Below, piece by piece: positions 44,676-54,181 of a stretch of DNA of 64,000 bases. The notes below the pieces were generated by a model, which saw nothing but the letters and a program-made list of their open reading frames with translations, was not told the origin of the DNA and made no database searches. The position numbers were made by a program, and so were the translations under genes. Origin of the DNA: Pseudomonas berkeleyensis (GTDB taxonomy: Bacteria; Pseudomonadota; Gammaproteobacteria; Pseudomonadales; Pseudomonadaceae). The DNA is taken from the NCBI RefSeq assembly GCF_014109765.1, contig NZ_CP059139.1, forward strand, positions 1,550,001 to 1,614,000. The letters run 5' to 3'. Each line of letters begins with the position of its first letter. Position 1 is the stretch's first letter.

Positions 44676-46010
44676 TTACAGAACACTCAGCGGGTAATCG
44701 ATGAAGAAGCGAACTTCGTTGAAGTCGCCGCTAGCGCCACCGAAGTTAGCTGCGCCGTTGGCTGCAACTTGGTCGGCACGGGCACGGTTGAGTGCCAGGC
44801 GCAGGGACAGATCCTTCGCAGCGCCGTCTTGGATCACGTACTTGGCGCTGAAGCCCAGCTCGTGTTCCTTGCCGTCAGTGCCGGCGTCAGAGGTAACGTT
44901 CCAGCCTTTGACGTAACGAGCCATGAAGCTCAGGCCAGGCACACCATAAGCGCTCATGTCGATGTCGTAACGAACTTGTGCAGACTTCTCGTCTTCGCTC
45001 CAGAATTCGTTGGTCACGGCGTTGGCGACCCAGACAGTGCCGTTACCGTCTACACCGTAGGCATACGGAGTTTCACCACTGGATTGTTGGTAAGCCAGGG
45101 TTACAGTGTGAGCGCCGAAGCTGTAAGCACCAGCCAAGCTCCACAGCTTGTTGTCAACTTTTTCGCCGCGTTCCTGGCCTTGGCTCTTGGTGCGGTAGGC
45201 ATTCAAGTCAAAGTTCAGGGATTGGTCATCGCTAAACGGAATGGTGTAGTTAGCGTTGATGTAGTGCTTCTTCCAGTAGTCTTCGGTGTCGGCATAGTGG
45301 TATCCGGCACTGAAATTATCGGTGAACTGGTAGTTGGCACCGCCGAAATTGGTTGATGTCAGGCCACGGAGTTTGTTGCCGTTGTCATCTCTGCCGTTGA
45401 TATCGTCGCGGCTGCTGCCAGTCTGGCTGCTCAGGGCAGTGAAGCGACCTGCGCTCAGCTCAAGGCCTTTGATCTCGTTGCTGACCAAGTAGGTACCGGT
45501 CGCAGTTTCCGGCAGGATGCGGCTGTCGTCGGTGGAGAACACCGGGCTGGCAACGAACTGGTTGCCATATTTCAGGACGGTATCGGAAATACGGAACTTG
45601 ATAGCTCCGCCTACTTGGCTTTGGGTATCTTCAGGGCGGCCTTCACGGTCGCTGCCAAACAGGCCGTTTCCATTACGACCTCTACCGCCATCCAGCTTTA
45701 CGCTGGACAGGGAAAAAGCATCTACGCCTACACCGACGGTACCTTGAGTGAAACCGGATTCGTACAGCAGGCGCAAGCCGAGGCCGCTATCTTCACGGTA
45801 ACCGCTCTTGTAACCGCTGGATTTGCTCGCGTCAGCGATGTTGCCGCCGCCGTTACGGTAGTCGCGGTTGAAGTACAGGGCACGGGTGAAAATGTTGAAG
45901 CTGCTGTCTTCAACAAAACCGTTCGACTCGGACTGGCTGGAAGCCACTGCCATTTGGCTGGTGCCCGCGGCTACTGCCAGGGCGATTACGCTCCACTTCA
46001 TCACTTGCAT
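44676..46010 (-). CDS. oprD: OprD-family outer-membrane porin
   Basis: A 444-residue porin with a signal peptide (cut near AVAS-SQ, about residue 23). Family features are FVEDSSFNIFTRALYFNRDYR at the mature N-terminus, NEIKGLELSAGRFTAL near 185, and the final strand VRFFIDYPLSVL. OprD-family channels take up basic amino acids or other small organic solutes, and in P. aeruginosa OprD also admits carbapenems. Position next to proS matches oprD of P. aeruginosa (PA0958), but substrate cannot be proven from sequence. GGAGC lies upstream of the ATG. A long regulatory region precedes it. Confidence 0.9.
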   Translation of the reverse strand: MQVMKWSVIALAVAAGTSQMAVASSQSESNGFVEDSSFNIFTRALYFNRDYRNGGGNIADASKSSGYKSGYREDSGLGLRLLYESGFTQGTVGVGVDAFSLSSVKLDGGRGRNGNGLFGSDREGRPEDTQSQVGGAIKFRISDTVLKYGNQFVASPVFSTDDSRILPETATGTYLVSNEIKGLELSAGRFTALSSQTGSSRDDINGRDDNGNKLRGLTSTNFGGANYQFTDNFSAGYHYADTEDYWKKHYINANYTIPFSDDQSLNFDLNAYRTKSQGQERGEKVDNKLWSLAGAYSFGAHTVTLAYQQSSGETPYAYGVDGNGTVWVANAVTNEFWSEDEKSAQVRYDIDMSAYGVPGLSFMARYVKGWNVTSDAGTDGKEHELGFSAKYVIQDGAAKDLSLRLALNRARADQVAANGAANFGGASGDFNEVRFFIDYPLSVL

Positions 46011-46672
46011 CGTGATTGCTCCTTTGGTTTAGAAGAGTTGCGCTGCCCACTGTTTTGTTATATGGGCGGCTCTTTCTTTTTGTGTCGGCGGTAACTTATA
46101 GCACGCAGCCAATATTGGCGATAGTTGCAGTCTATTCATTGCGGCTTCGTTTATGGCTCTGTCGCATGGCCTTATGAAGAATGTCGCAAATCTGTAGTTC
46201 TGCACTTGCGTTCCGTTAATGCCGACGCCTTCGCGGTTCTGAGGTGCCTGGGACCGCTGTTATTGATCGACTGCACGGCGTGCCGAGCATTGTCGAGAGA
46301 GATAGCAAAAGTCGTGCTCAAATTCATCGGTCGCCGCTAAAACCTTGATTTTTCGGTGCGCGATCGTGCTTCGCGTGTCACCGGGGCTGGGTTTTTCAAG
46401 GGTTTGCCCGGTGTTGCTGCGTGTGATCGATACACGCCCGACGGTCGGCGATGACGCTTTGCGCGATGCCGCCAGCGGTAACGGCAGGATGCGGCTATTA
46501 CGGGAAGAAACAAAATGGTGCGCGCCGGCGGTGCGAATATGCACGGGCTGCCTTGCTGTGGTGCGTGTGGCCAGGGTGAATTGTCGTCTGCAGCCACGTA
46601 TGCTTCGCTCCCATCGCGTTGTGCCGGTCAGGCGCTGCGTTTGCGTGTTGGGATTGAGTGAGGAGAACCGTC
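46011..46672. promoter_or_regulatory. 662-base region between divergent oprD and HIT genes
   Basis: No convincing gene. On the oprD side CTTATA at 46095 (TATAAG on the minus strand) could be a -10 element. TGTCGC occurs at 46160 and 46182, 22 bases apart, in the plus strand. Farther right (46330-46600) is GC-rich sequence with short frames on both strands that I judge to be noise. The HIT gene's ribosome site AGGAG is at 46661. Confidence 0.5.
46160..46187 (+). promoter_or_regulatory. TGTCGC direct repeat, possible ArgR operator of oprD
   Basis: TGTCGC at 46160-46165 and 46182-46187 are direct repeats about two helical turns apart. The P. aeruginosa ArgR site is described as TGTCGC-N8-AA half-sites in direct repeat, and oprD there is arginine-controlled. 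The A pair is not well kept here. It lies 150-177 bases upstream of the oprD start. Confidence 0.4.
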
Positions 46673-47104
46673 ATGTTCGCCCTGGATTCGCGTTTGCAGC
46701 AGGACTGTCTGCTGATCGGGGATTTTCCCCTGTGTCGTTTGTTGTTGATGAACGACTCCCATTACCCCTGGTTCATCCTCGTGCCACGCCGTGAGGAGGT
46801 CAGCGAGTTGTTTCAGCTGGATGCCGCCGATCAGCGCCAGCTCTGGCACGAAACCACACTGCTGGCCGAGACGCTCAAGGACACTTTCGCTGCCGACAAG
46901 ATGAACGTGGCCACACTGGGTAACGTTGTCAGTCAGTTGCATATGCATGTCATCGTTCGTCGGCGTGACGACGCTGCCTGGCCTGCCCCCGTGTGGGGAC
47001 GGCATCCGGCGCAACCTTATACGGATGCACAGGTGCTCCAACTCAAGGACAAGCTGCGCCTGGTGCTGACCGAGGACTTTCAGTTCGCGGGAGAGCCGGT
47101 ATGA
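46673..47104 (+). CDS. HIT-family protein
   Basis: A 143-residue histidine-triad protein. The nucleotide-binding triad is in [12 protein letters not shown], a variant of HxHxHxx (Leu-His-Met-His-Val). These are small cytoplasmic nucleotide hydrolases or transferases. The start at 46673 has AGGAG seven bases upstream. Its stop overlaps the start of slyX by four bases, so the two are co-translated. Confidence 0.92.
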   Translation: MFALDSRLQQDCLLIGDFPLCRLLLMNDSHYPWFILVPRREEVSELFQLDAADQRQLWHETTLLAETLKDTFAADKMNVATLGNVVSQLHMHVIVRRRDDAAWPAPVWGRHPAQPYTDAQVLQLKDKLRLVLTEDFQFAGEPV

Positions 47105-47307
47105 GTCTCGAGGCTCGTGTGATGGAGCTTGAGAGTCGCCTGGCTTTCCAGGATGACACCATTCAGGCCTTGAACGATGAACTGATCGAGCAGCACAAGC
47201 GCATCGAGCGCTTGCAATTGCAGGTAATGGCTCTGGCGCGACGTCAGGAAGAGGCACAGGGGCAAGCGAGTATCGCGATAGACGAAGCACCACCACCGCA
47301 TTACTGA
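47101..47307 (+). CDS. slyX: SlyX-family protein
   Basis: A 68-residue coiled-coil protein: [20 protein letters not shown] and heptad-like repeats through residue 55, ending with the typical PPPHY. Function is unknown despite the early link of the name to lysis. ATGA overlap with the HIT gene indicates coupled translation. Confidence 0.95.
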   Translation: MSLEARVMELESRLAFQDDTIQALNDELIEQHKRIERLQLQVMALARRQEEAQGQASIAIDEAPPPHY

Positions 47308-47377
47308 GTCAAGCCAAAGCGCCAGGAGTGATCTGGGGTCAAGCGATTGGCTGAAGGATTGCGGGATGGCAGGCAAC

Positions 47378-47412
47378 AAAAAGCCCGCGAGAGATCGCGG
47401 GCTTTCGTTTTT
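47378..47412. terminator. Bidirectional terminator
   Basis: AAAGCCCGCGA-GAGA-TCGCGGGCTTT followed by CGTTTTT; serves slyX and the cold-shock-domain gene, which converge here. Confidence 0.85.
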
Positions 47413-47421
47413 CGGCGTAAT

Positions 47422-48045
47422 TCAGCGGCGTGAGGGCGCTGCGGCGATGACATCCTCGGCTTGCAGACCCTTGTCGCGCTGCATGACCGAGAACTCCACG
47501 CGCTGTCCTTCGATCAGCACGCGGTGACCTTCCCCGCGGATGGCGCGAAAATGCACGAAGATATCTTCGCCTGAATCGCGGGAAATGAAGCCGAAACCCT
47601 TGGAGGTGTTGAACCACTTGACCGTACCGGTCTCGCGGTCTTCCTGGCTGCTGGGCTGGCTGGTCTGGGCCGAGCTCGAGCTGCGCACGTCGTTGTGGCC
47701 AGCTTGTGGGCGCAGTTGGCTGCTCAACTGCACGGCAATGGCGATGACTGCGATCAGCAAGGTCAGCCATATGGCAGGCTGGCCGCCGATATTGGGCAGA
47801 GGGGCGAGCAGAATCAGGCCCTGAACGACGGCTGCGAGAATCAGCAGTGCCGATGCGAGGCCCTGCAGTTGCTGGCGGGTGCCATTCAGGCTGGCGGGTT
47901 GTTGTGCAGCAAGCAGCAGGTTGAGCAGGCCGACAAGGGCCAGGTAGATGGCGTCAGGTGTATTGAGCAATGAAGTGGAAAGGCTGGGTACGGCGGATAG
48001 CAGCAGGGCGGCGAACCCCGCGACAAGATGGGCAATCTTCAACAT
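47422..48045 (-). CDS. Membrane-anchored cold-shock-domain protein
   Basis: About 207 residues. The N-terminal half has three or four membrane helices (about 3-25, 35-53, 70-88 and 93-108 from this start). After a Ser/Gln-rich linker comes a complete cold-shock domain: [19 protein letters not shown] (RNP-1 is KGFGFI) and DIFVHFRAI (RNP-2). It should bind single-stranded nucleic acid at the inner face of the membrane. The frame extends five codons upstream to a GTG at 48060; I prefer ATG 48045. It lies between slyX and a diguanylate cyclase gene. Confidence 0.85.
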   Translation of the reverse strand: MLKIAHLVAGFAALLLSAVPSLSTSLLNTPDAIYLALVGLLNLLLAAQQPASLNGTRQQLQGLASALLILAAVVQGLILLAPLPNIGGQPAIWLTLLIAVIAIAVQLSSQLRPQAGHNDVRSSSSAQTSQPSSQEDRETGTVKWFNTSKGFGFISRDSGEDIFVHFRAIRGEGHRVLIEGQRVEFSVMQRDKGLQAEDVIAAAPSRR

Positions 48046-48215
48046 CTTCGATGAACTCACTGATTGAATGATGACTCACGGCTTTGCGAGGCGAGCGCGC
48101 TTTGTCGTTGACCAGATGGACGGTCATGGCGCGTGCCGGTGTGTTGCGTCGTTGCGCCTCAGGATATGAATGTGGCGCGCGACGTATTTAACAGCAAAGC
48201 AGGAGGCTTCTCAAA

Positions 48216-49283
48216 TCAAGCGCTTAGCATGGTTTCGCTGGTGATCGGGTGAACCTGGTTACGCCCGCCACGTTTGGCTTGGTAAAGGGCGTCGTCGGCC
48301 CGGGTCAGCAGTGATTCGAAGGTGTCGTCCACTTCGGCCAGGGCGCAGCCGAATGAGGCAGTGATGCTATCCAGTACCTGGTCGGTACGACGAACCTTGA
48401 CCCTTAGGGCCTGGATCTTGTTGCGCAGTTGCTCGGCGAAATCGAGTACTTCGGCCAGGTTGTGGCAGTCGCGTAGCACGACGCAGAACTCTTCGCCGCC
48501 GTAACGCGCGGCGAAGGCGCGCGGCGGGAGCAGGTCGCGCATCAATTGACCAACATGCTGCAGCACGCGATCCCCGAGCGGATGGCCGTACTGGTCGTTG
48601 AACTGCTTGAAATGGTCGATATCGAGAATCACCAGGGCGAGCCCCTGGTAGGACTCTTTCAGTGCCTGCTCCAGCAGGCGGGTGAAGGCGTTGCGGTTGA
48701 ACACGCGCGTCAGGCTATCCAGTGTCGCTGCCAGGTGCGCGCGTTCGAGTTGGCTGCGCAGGTGCTTGATTTCATCTTGGGCGGCGCGCAGGCGGTAGAG
48801 GAATTTCTCCTGCTGATCCTGCATCAACTGGGTGCTTTCCTGCAGTTCGTTGAGCACGCTGGGCAGGTCGTCGATGATCGGTTCCTGCAGGGCGCTCAGC
48901 CCCTGCGTGAGGCTTTGCTGGTAATTCTTGCTGCCGAGCATGTTGCGTGAGACATCGCCCTCGATGTCGTCGACCAGTTCGATCACCTGCTGTTGGCCTG
49001 CGCGTGCCTCTTCCAGTTCGCCGCGGATGATGTAGTCGCGAAACAGCTTGCTGGCGGTTTCAGGGGGGAATACATCGAAATCCTCGACGACCTTGTCCAG
49101 GCGACGATTGAGTTCCGGTTCACTGCCTCGGCTGTAGGTGTACCAGAGCGCGTAATGCACCGGGTTGGGCGGGATGTCGTGGCGCATCATCAGTGGTACG
49201 GCTTGCTTGAGCAGCGCCGCAGCCTCGCGGGTTTCCTCCGGATACAGTTCGATGATGCTGGGGGGCTTGGCTGGCTGACTCAT
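48216..49283 (-). CDS. Diguanylate cyclase (GGDEF domain)
   Basis: A 355-residue soluble protein. The N-terminal 180 residues are helical with no recognised sensor domain. The GGDEF domain starts near DSLTRVFNRNAF (about 190) with metal site LVILDIDHFKQFND and active motif RYGGEEF near 265, so it should make cyclic-di-GMP. There is no RxxD product-inhibition site four to eight residues ahead of GGEEF (the stretch reads PPRAFAARYGG). The start at 49283 is chosen over 49319 because the latter adds a segment unlike the family. Confidence 0.9.
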   Translation of the reverse strand: MSQPAKPPSIIELYPEETREAAALLKQAVPLMMRHDIPPNPVHYALWYTYSRGSEPELNRRLDKVVEDFDVFPPETASKLFRDYIIRGELEEARAGQQQVIELVDDIEGDVSRNMLGSKNYQQSLTQGLSALQEPIIDDLPSVLNELQESTQLMQDQQEKFLYRLRAAQDEIKHLRSQLERAHLAATLDSLTRVFNRNAFTRLLEQALKESYQGLALVILDIDHFKQFNDQYGHPLGDRVLQHVGQLMRDLLPPRAFAARYGGEEFCVVLRDCHNLAEVLDFAEQLRNKIQALRVKVRRTDQVLDSITASFGCALAEVDDTFESLLTRADDALYQAKRGGRNQVHPITSETMLSA

Positions 49284-49343
49284 GTGCTTCGGAAACTCGC
49301 TGGCGAATGGCCAGAGCATAGATCAGGCTGGGCGTGCCTGCCT

Positions 49344-49371
49344 AATGAAAAGGCCCGGATGACCGGGCCTT
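49344..49371 (-). terminator. Terminator of dps
   Basis: AAGGCCCGG-ATGA-CCGGGCCTT; on the minus strand it is followed by TTTCATT, just downstream of the dps stop. Confidence 0.75.
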
Positions 49372-49379
49372 GAGCGGGA

Positions 49380-49850
49380 TCAGGAGGCGAGCAGGCTGCG
49401 TAGCATCCAGGCGGTTTTTTCGTGTACCTGCATGCGCTGGGTCAGCAGGTCGGCGGTGGGCTCATCGCTGACCTTGTCCAGCAGCGGGAAGATACCGCGT
49501 GCCGTGCGCACCACGGCTTCCTGGCCTTGAACCAGTTGCTTGATCATGTCCTCGGCGCTGGGGACGCCTTCCTCTTCCTTGATCGACGACAGGCGTGCGT
49601 AAGCAGCGTAGGTGCCTGGTGCCGGGAAGCCGAGGGCGCGGATACGTTCGGCAATGGCATCGACGGCCAGTGCCAGCTCGGTGTACTGCCCTTCGAACAT
49701 CAGGTGCAGGGTGTTGAACATCGGGCCGGTGACGTTCCAGTGGAAATTATGGGTCTTCAGATAGAGCGTGTAGGTATCGGCCAGCAGGCGCGAAAGGCCT
49801 TCGGCGATGGCGGCGCGATCCTGTTCGGCGATTCCGATATTGATTTCCAT
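49380..49850 (-). CDS. dps: Dps/ferritin-like DNA-protection protein
   Basis: A 156-residue miniferritin. The intersubunit ferroxidase site is visible: His in [13 protein letters not shown] and the Asp/Glu pair in the segment [22 protein letters not shown]. Dps 12-mers oxidise iron with peroxide, store it and shield DNA. The ATG at 49850 is preferred; the frame reaches 49892 but the extra residues are unlike Dps. Position between a c-di-GMP gene and aspS matches what I recall as PA0962. Confidence 0.95.
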   Translation of the reverse strand: MEINIGIAEQDRAAIAEGLSRLLADTYTLYLKTHNFHWNVTGPMFNTLHLMFEGQYTELALAVDAIAERIRALGFPAPGTYAAYARLSSIKEEEGVPSAEDMIKQLVQGQEAVVRTARGIFPLLDKVSDEPTADLLTQRMQVHEKTAWMLRSLLAS

Positions 49851-50032
49851 GGTTTTTCTCCTATCAGGTGAGCCAGGGTTTTTATCCCGCAATATTGGCA
49901 GAAGCCTAACATGCAGGGAGTCGGGATGATCCTGGCTTGTATCAATGAAAGCGATGTTTAGAAGCTATCAACTGTGCGCGGTTCATTTCCATAAAGAAAT
50001 TTCACGGGCTGTGAGCGCGTCGGTAGCTTGCT

Positions 50033-51175
50033 CTAGAGACTGTCGTGATACGGGCCTCGGCCGTGCGCCAGATCCGGATTCTGTTGCAGGGCGCGGTTGA
50101 ATATTTCGACCCAGTGAGCACTGAACTGCTGGCCGGCCAGGTTGTTGATTTCGAGTATCGCGCGGAGCAGGGGGCGCTTGCTCAGGGTCTGGTGAGCGCG
50201 TTCGTGGGTGCGTGCGTCGAAGGTATCGACGATCTGCAGGATGAGTGCGCCAGGGGTGATTTCCAGCTCGCGCAACCCCTTGGGATAGCCGCTACCGTCG
50301 ACGTTTTCCTGATGCTGCAGGACGATCTCCATGGCGGGTGCCCAGCCTGGCATGCGTTTCAGCAGGTCGCTTGCCAGGCGGGGGTGACCTTGCATCAGGC
50401 GTCGCTCATCACGGCTGAGATGAGCTTGCTTGTGTAACAGCTCCAGCGGCAGGAAGGCCATTCCCAGGTCATGCAGGCAAACGGCGGCTGCCAGCTGTTC
50501 CGGTTTTTCGACTTGGCCACCCAGGGCGTTGATGCTCAGTGCCAGGTCGAGCAGGCGCAGGTTGCGTCCGCGCCAGTAGCTTGAGCGCTGTTCTGCTGCT
50601 TCGGTCAGGGCTGCGAAGAATTGCAGATCCGGGTGTGGAGCGATGCCGTATCGGGCCAGCAGCGCGTCGGTTCGGCTCCCTGTCGGGATTTGAGGGGCTT
50701 GCAGATGCGTGTTGGGATCCATCTGCTGCAGCAGTTCGCGGCGAATGTGCCCTTGTTCCGCCGCTGGTGCCACGGCGAGTGCCTGCAGCGCCTGGCACAG
50801 TTGTTCGGTCTGCATTGAGCTCGGGAGGGCGTTCGTTCTGCCCAGTGCGCGATCAATCAGTGCGCGCAGGTGATCCAGGCTCAGTAGCAGGATATCGCCG
50901 AGCAGGCTGTCGAATTCCAACTGCTCATTGCGAAGTGCTTCGAGCACATCCTCCATGGCTTGCGGTAGGGGCATCAGGGTATTGAGATCGATGTAACCGA
51001 GGTTGCCCTTGAGCGTGTGAACCAGGCGGAAGAGTTCGCGCAGGCGCTCGCGGCTCTTCGGTGCGCGCTCCAGTTCGATCAATAATTGTTCGCAACGTGG
51101 GAATTGCTCGGCTGCATCCAGGCGGAAGTCCTCCAGTAGATCGCTGGAGAGGTCGGCAGAGCGGGGTGAAGGCAT
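50033..51175 (-). CDS. HPt domain plus HD-GYP-like domain protein
   Basis: A 380-residue soluble protein. The N-terminal HPt domain (about 10-105) has the phosphoacceptor His in LVHTLKGNLGYI. After a linker, an HD-GYP-like domain carries CLHDLGMAFLP, QGHPRLASDLL and QHQENVDGSGYPKGL. The last motif is normally HHExxDGxGYP; here the second His is Gln, so one metal ligand may be lost and phosphodiesterase activity is uncertain. It may be a phospho-relay-controlled regulator. The ATG at 51175 has GGGAGAA upstream. It is divergent from aspS. Confidence 0.85.
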   Translation of the reverse strand: MPSPRSADLSSDLLEDFRLDAAEQFPRCEQLLIELERAPKSRERLRELFRLVHTLKGNLGYIDLNTLMPLPQAMEDVLEALRNEQLEFDSLLGDILLLSLDHLRALIDRALGRTNALPSSMQTEQLCQALQALAVAPAAEQGHIRRELLQQMDPNTHLQAPQIPTGSRTDALLARYGIAPHPDLQFFAALTEAAEQRSSYWRGRNLRLLDLALSINALGGQVEKPEQLAAAVCLHDLGMAFLPLELLHKQAHLSRDERRLMQGHPRLASDLLKRMPGWAPAMEIVLQHQENVDGSGYPKGLRELEITPGALILQIVDTFDARTHERAHQTLSKRPLLRAILEINNLAGQQFSAHWVEIFNRALQQNPDLAHGRGPYHDSL

Positions 51176-51251
51176 GATGGTTCTCCCTGATGGAGGCTTC
51201 TTCATTATAGAAGCCATCCGCCAGGCGGCTGCGTCACGGCGATTTACCCTA

Positions 51252-51257
51252 TATAAT
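51252..51257 (+). promoter_or_regulatory. Probable -10 element of aspS
   Basis: TATAAT is perfect; no good -35 at 16-18 bases (CTGCGT at 17). It would give a leader of about 110 bases before aspS. Confidence 0.4.
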
Positions 51258-51373
51258 CCCGCTCTTTATCGAAGCGCGGCGCGCGGTTGGACACGCGCCG
51301 CGGTGTGGCCTCTGCCCGGTGCATTGGGGGCTGCCTGACCAATCCAAGACCTTTAGAGAAGCGAAACACGATC

Positions 51374-53149
51374 ATGATGCGCAGCCACTATTGCGGCCAA
51401 CTGAACGAGAGCCTGGATGGCCAGGAAATCACCCTTTGCGGCTGGGTACACCGTCGCCGCGACCATGGCGGGGTGATCTTCCTCGATATTCGCGATCGTG
51501 AAGGTCTGGCCCAGGTGGTGTTCGACCCGGATCGTGCCGACACCTTTGCCAAAGCCGACCGCGTGCGCAGCGAGTACGTAGTCAAGATCACCGGCAAGGT
51601 GCGTCTGCGTCCGGCAGGTGCGGTCAACCCGAACATGGCGTCTGGCGCCATCGAGGTGCTGGGTTACGAGCTGGAAGTACTCAACGAAGCGGAAACCCCA
51701 CCGTTCCCGCTCAACGAATACACCGATGTCGGCGAAGAAACCCGTCTGCGCTATCGCTTTATCGACCTGCGCCGTCCGGAAATGGCCGAAAAGCTCAAGC
51801 TGCGTTCACGCATCACCTCGAGCATCCGCCGCTATCTGGACGACAACGGTTTCCTCGACGTGGAAACGCCGATCCTGACCCGTGCCACCCCGGAAGGCGC
51901 GCGTGACTATCTGGTGCCGAGCCGTACCCACGCAGGCAGCTTCTTCGCCCTGCCGCAGTCGCCGCAGTTGTTCAAGCAGCTGTTGATGGTCGCCGGCTTC
52001 GACCGCTACTACCAGATCGCCAAGTGTTTCCGTGACGAAGACCTGCGTGCCGACCGTCAGCCGGAATTCACCCAGATCGACATCGAGACCAGCTTCCTCG
52101 ATGAAAAAGACATCATGGATATCACCGAGACCATGGTGCGCAACCTGTTCAAGGAAGTGCTGGACGTCGAGTTTGGCGAGCTTCCGCACATGACTCTGGC
52201 CGAAGCCATGCGTCGTTTCGGTTCCGACAAGCCTGACCTGCGCAACCCGCTGGAGCTGGTGGATGTCGAGGATCAGCTCAAGGACGTCGAGTTCAAGGTC
52301 TTCGCCGGTCCAGCCAATGACCCGAAATGCCGCGTCACCGCGCTGCGTGTACCGGGCGGGGCGAGCATGCCGCGTAAGCAGATCGACGATTACACCAAGT
52401 TCGTCGGTATCTACGGTGCCAAGGGGCTGGCCTATATCAAGGTCAACGAGCGCGCCGCCGGCGTCGAAGGCTTGCAGTCGCCGATCGTCAAGAACATCCC
52501 GCTGGACAACATCAATGTCATCCTCGATCGCGTTGGCGCTGTCGATGGCGACATCGTGTTCTTCGGCGCCGACAAGGCCAAGATCGTCAGCGAAGCCCTG
52601 GGTGCGCTGCGCATTAAGCTCGGCCATGACCTGAACCTGCTGACCTGCGAGTGGGCGCCGCTGTGGGTCGTCGACTTCCCGATGTTCGAGGAAAACGACG
52701 ACGGCAGCCTGACCGCCATGCACCACCCGTTCACCTCGCCCAAGTGCACTCCCGAGGAGCTGGAGGCCAATCCAGCCGCCGCACTGTCGCGTGCCTACGA
52801 CATGGTGCTCAACGGCACCGAGCTGGGTGGCGGTTCGATCCGTATCCACGACAAGGCCATGCAGCAGACCGTGTTCCGCGTGCTCGGCATCAGTGAAGAC
52901 GAGCAGCAGGAGAAGTTCGGTTTCCTGCTCGACGCCCTGAAGTACGGTGCGCCGCCCCATGGTGGTCTGGCCTTCGGTCTGGATCGCCTGGTGATGCTGA
53001 TGACGGGCGCTCAGTCGATCCGTGAAGTGATCGCCTTCCCGAAAACCCAGAGTGCGGCCTGCGTCATGACCCAGGCGCCGGGTGTAGTGGACGGCAAGTC
53101 GCTGCGCGAGCTACATATCCGCCTGCGCGAGCAACCCAAGGCCGAATAA
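51374..53149 (+). CDS. aspS: Aspartyl-tRNA synthetase
   Basis: A 591-residue class IIb synthetase, normal bacterial length. The N-terminal OB-fold anticodon domain (about 10-105: [20 protein letters not shown]) is followed by the catalytic core with [20 protein letters not shown] (motif 2), the bacterial insertion domain (about 290-420), and motif 3 in [13 protein letters not shown]. Pseudomonads lack AsnRS, so the enzyme is known to be non-discriminating and also charges tRNA-Asn for amidation by GatCAB (family knowledge). The start MMRSHYC is usual; a second ATG lies next to it. Confidence 0.97.
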   Translation: MMRSHYCGQLNESLDGQEITLCGWVHRRRDHGGVIFLDIRDREGLAQVVFDPDRADTFAKADRVRSEYVVKITGKVRLRPAGAVNPNMASGAIEVLGYELEVLNEAETPPFPLNEYTDVGEETRLRYRFIDLRRPEMAEKLKLRSRITSSIRRYLDDNGFLDVETPILTRATPEGARDYLVPSRTHAGSFFALPQSPQLFKQLLMVAGFDRYYQIAKCFRDEDLRADRQPEFTQIDIETSFLDEKDIMDITETMVRNLFKEVLDVEFGELPHMTLAEAMRRFGSDKPDLRNPLELVDVEDQLKDVEFKVFAGPANDPKCRVTALRVPGGASMPRKQIDDYTKFVGIYGAKGLAYIKVNERAAGVEGLQSPIVKNIPLDNINVILDRVGAVDGDIVFFGADKAKIVSEALGALRIKLGHDLNLLTCEWAPLWVVDFPMFEENDDGSLTAMHHPFTSPKCTPEELEANPAAALSRAYDMVLNGTELGGGSIRIHDKAMQQTVFRVLGISEDEQQEKFGFLLDALKYGAPPHGGLAFGLDRLVMLMTGAQSIREVIAFPKTQSAACVMTQAPGVVDGKSLRELHIRLREQPKAE

Positions 53150-53156
53150 GCCTGTA

Positions 53157-53186
53157 GAAGAAGCCTGGATTTCCAGGCTTCTTCGT
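53157..53186 (+). terminator. Terminator of aspS
   Basis: GAAGAAGCCTGG-ATTT-CCAGGCTTCTTC, a 12-base stem, then GTT; weak T-run. Confidence 0.75.
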
Positions 53187-53243
53187 TATGGGGCATGCAC
53201 GACCATGCCCTGGCATTTATCAGTGGAAAAAACGGAGTGAGTT

Positions 53244-53990
53244 ATGGCTGGTCATTCCAAGTGGGCCAACATCAAGCACCGCAAGGGGCGTCAGGACGCC
53301 AAGCGGGGCAAGATCTTCACCAAGCTGATTCGTGAGCTGACGGTCGCCGCCAAGCACGGTGGCCCGATCCCGGCGGACAATCCGCGTCTGCGTCTGGCTG
53401 TGGACAAGGCGCTGACCAACAACATGTCCCGCGACGTGATCGACCGCGCCATCGCCCGCGGTGCCGGCAACAACGAAGCCGACAATGTCGTCGAGTTCAG
53501 CTACGAGGGCTATGCGCCAAGTGGTGTGGCGATCATCGTCGAAGTGATGACCGACAACCGCAACCGTACCGCCGCCGAAGTGCGTCATGCTTTCACCAAG
53601 TGTGGTGGCAACCTGGGTACCGACGGCTCGGTCGCCTACATGTTCGAGCGCAAGGGGCAGATCAGCTTCGCTTCCGTGGACGAAGATGCATTGATGGAAG
53701 CGGCGCTTGAGGCGGGTGCCGATGACGTGGAAATGGGCGAGGAGGGCGCTGCCCTGGTGTCGACCAGCTTCACCGAGTTCCACGCGGTGATCGAGGCTTT
53801 GGCTGCGGCCGGCTTCAAGAGCGATGAGGCTGAGATCGCCATGATTCCGTCGATCAGTGCGCCGATCACCGATCTGGAAACCGCGCAGAAGGTCTTCAAG
53901 CTGATCGATATGCTCGAAGATCTGGATGACGTGCAGAACGTCTACCACAACGCCGAAGTTTCCGACGAGATCATGGAACAGCTCGGCTGA
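53244..53990 (+). CDS. pmpR: YebC/PmpR-family transcriptional regulator
   Basis: A 248-residue protein of the YebC/TACO1 family. [25 protein letters not shown] at the N-terminus and [17 protein letters not shown] are family signatures. In P. aeruginosa PmpR represses pqsR and pyocyanin production; related proteins also affect ribosome progress through proline stretches. It stands between aspS and ruvC as in P. aeruginosa. It follows a terminator and has a GGAGTGAG ribosome site. Confidence 0.95.
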   Translation: MAGHSKWANIKHRKGRQDAKRGKIFTKLIRELTVAAKHGGPIPADNPRLRLAVDKALTNNMSRDVIDRAIARGAGNNEADNVVEFSYEGYAPSGVAIIVEVMTDNRNRTAAEVRHAFTKCGGNLGTDGSVAYMFERKGQISFASVDEDALMEAALEAGADDVEMGEEGAALVSTSFTEFHAVIEALAAAGFKSDEAEIAMIPSISAPITDLETAQKVFKLIDMLEDLDDVQNVYHNAEVSDEIMEQLG

Positions 53991-53997
53991 GGTAGCC

Positions 53998-54047
53998 TAG
54001 CCCGGATGCAATTGGGGCATATTCCCTGGGTTGCTCGGGTTATGAAT
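53998..54047. repeat. Degenerate TAGCCCGGATGC repeat
   Basis: TAGCCCGGATGCAATTGGGG starts like the 11521 repeat, but the right arm (TTGCTCGGGTTA) has decayed. Confidence 0.5.
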
Positions 54048-54054
54048 GAAGAAG

Positions 54055-54087
54055 CCGGAAGCGCTGTGCAGCGTTTCCGGTTTTTTT
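54055..54087 (+). terminator. Terminator of pmpR
   Basis: CCGGAAGCGCTG-TG-CAGCGTTTCCGG with one G-T pair, then seven T. Confidence 0.9.
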
Positions 54088-54122
54088 CGTCGTGCGGCGC
54101 GACTTTTAACCATGTGTGGCGG

Positions 54123-54151
54123 ATGACGGCGTGCAGGGCGCCCCGTATACT
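54123..54151 (+). promoter_or_regulatory. Sigma-70-like promoter of ruvC
   Basis: ATGACG (4/6 to TTGACA) at 54123-54128, 17 bases, then TATACT at 54146-54151; the start codon is 31 bases beyond the -10. Confidence 0.5.
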
Positions 54152-54181
54152 CGCTAACTGGATAAATAGACAGTTGCTGAT

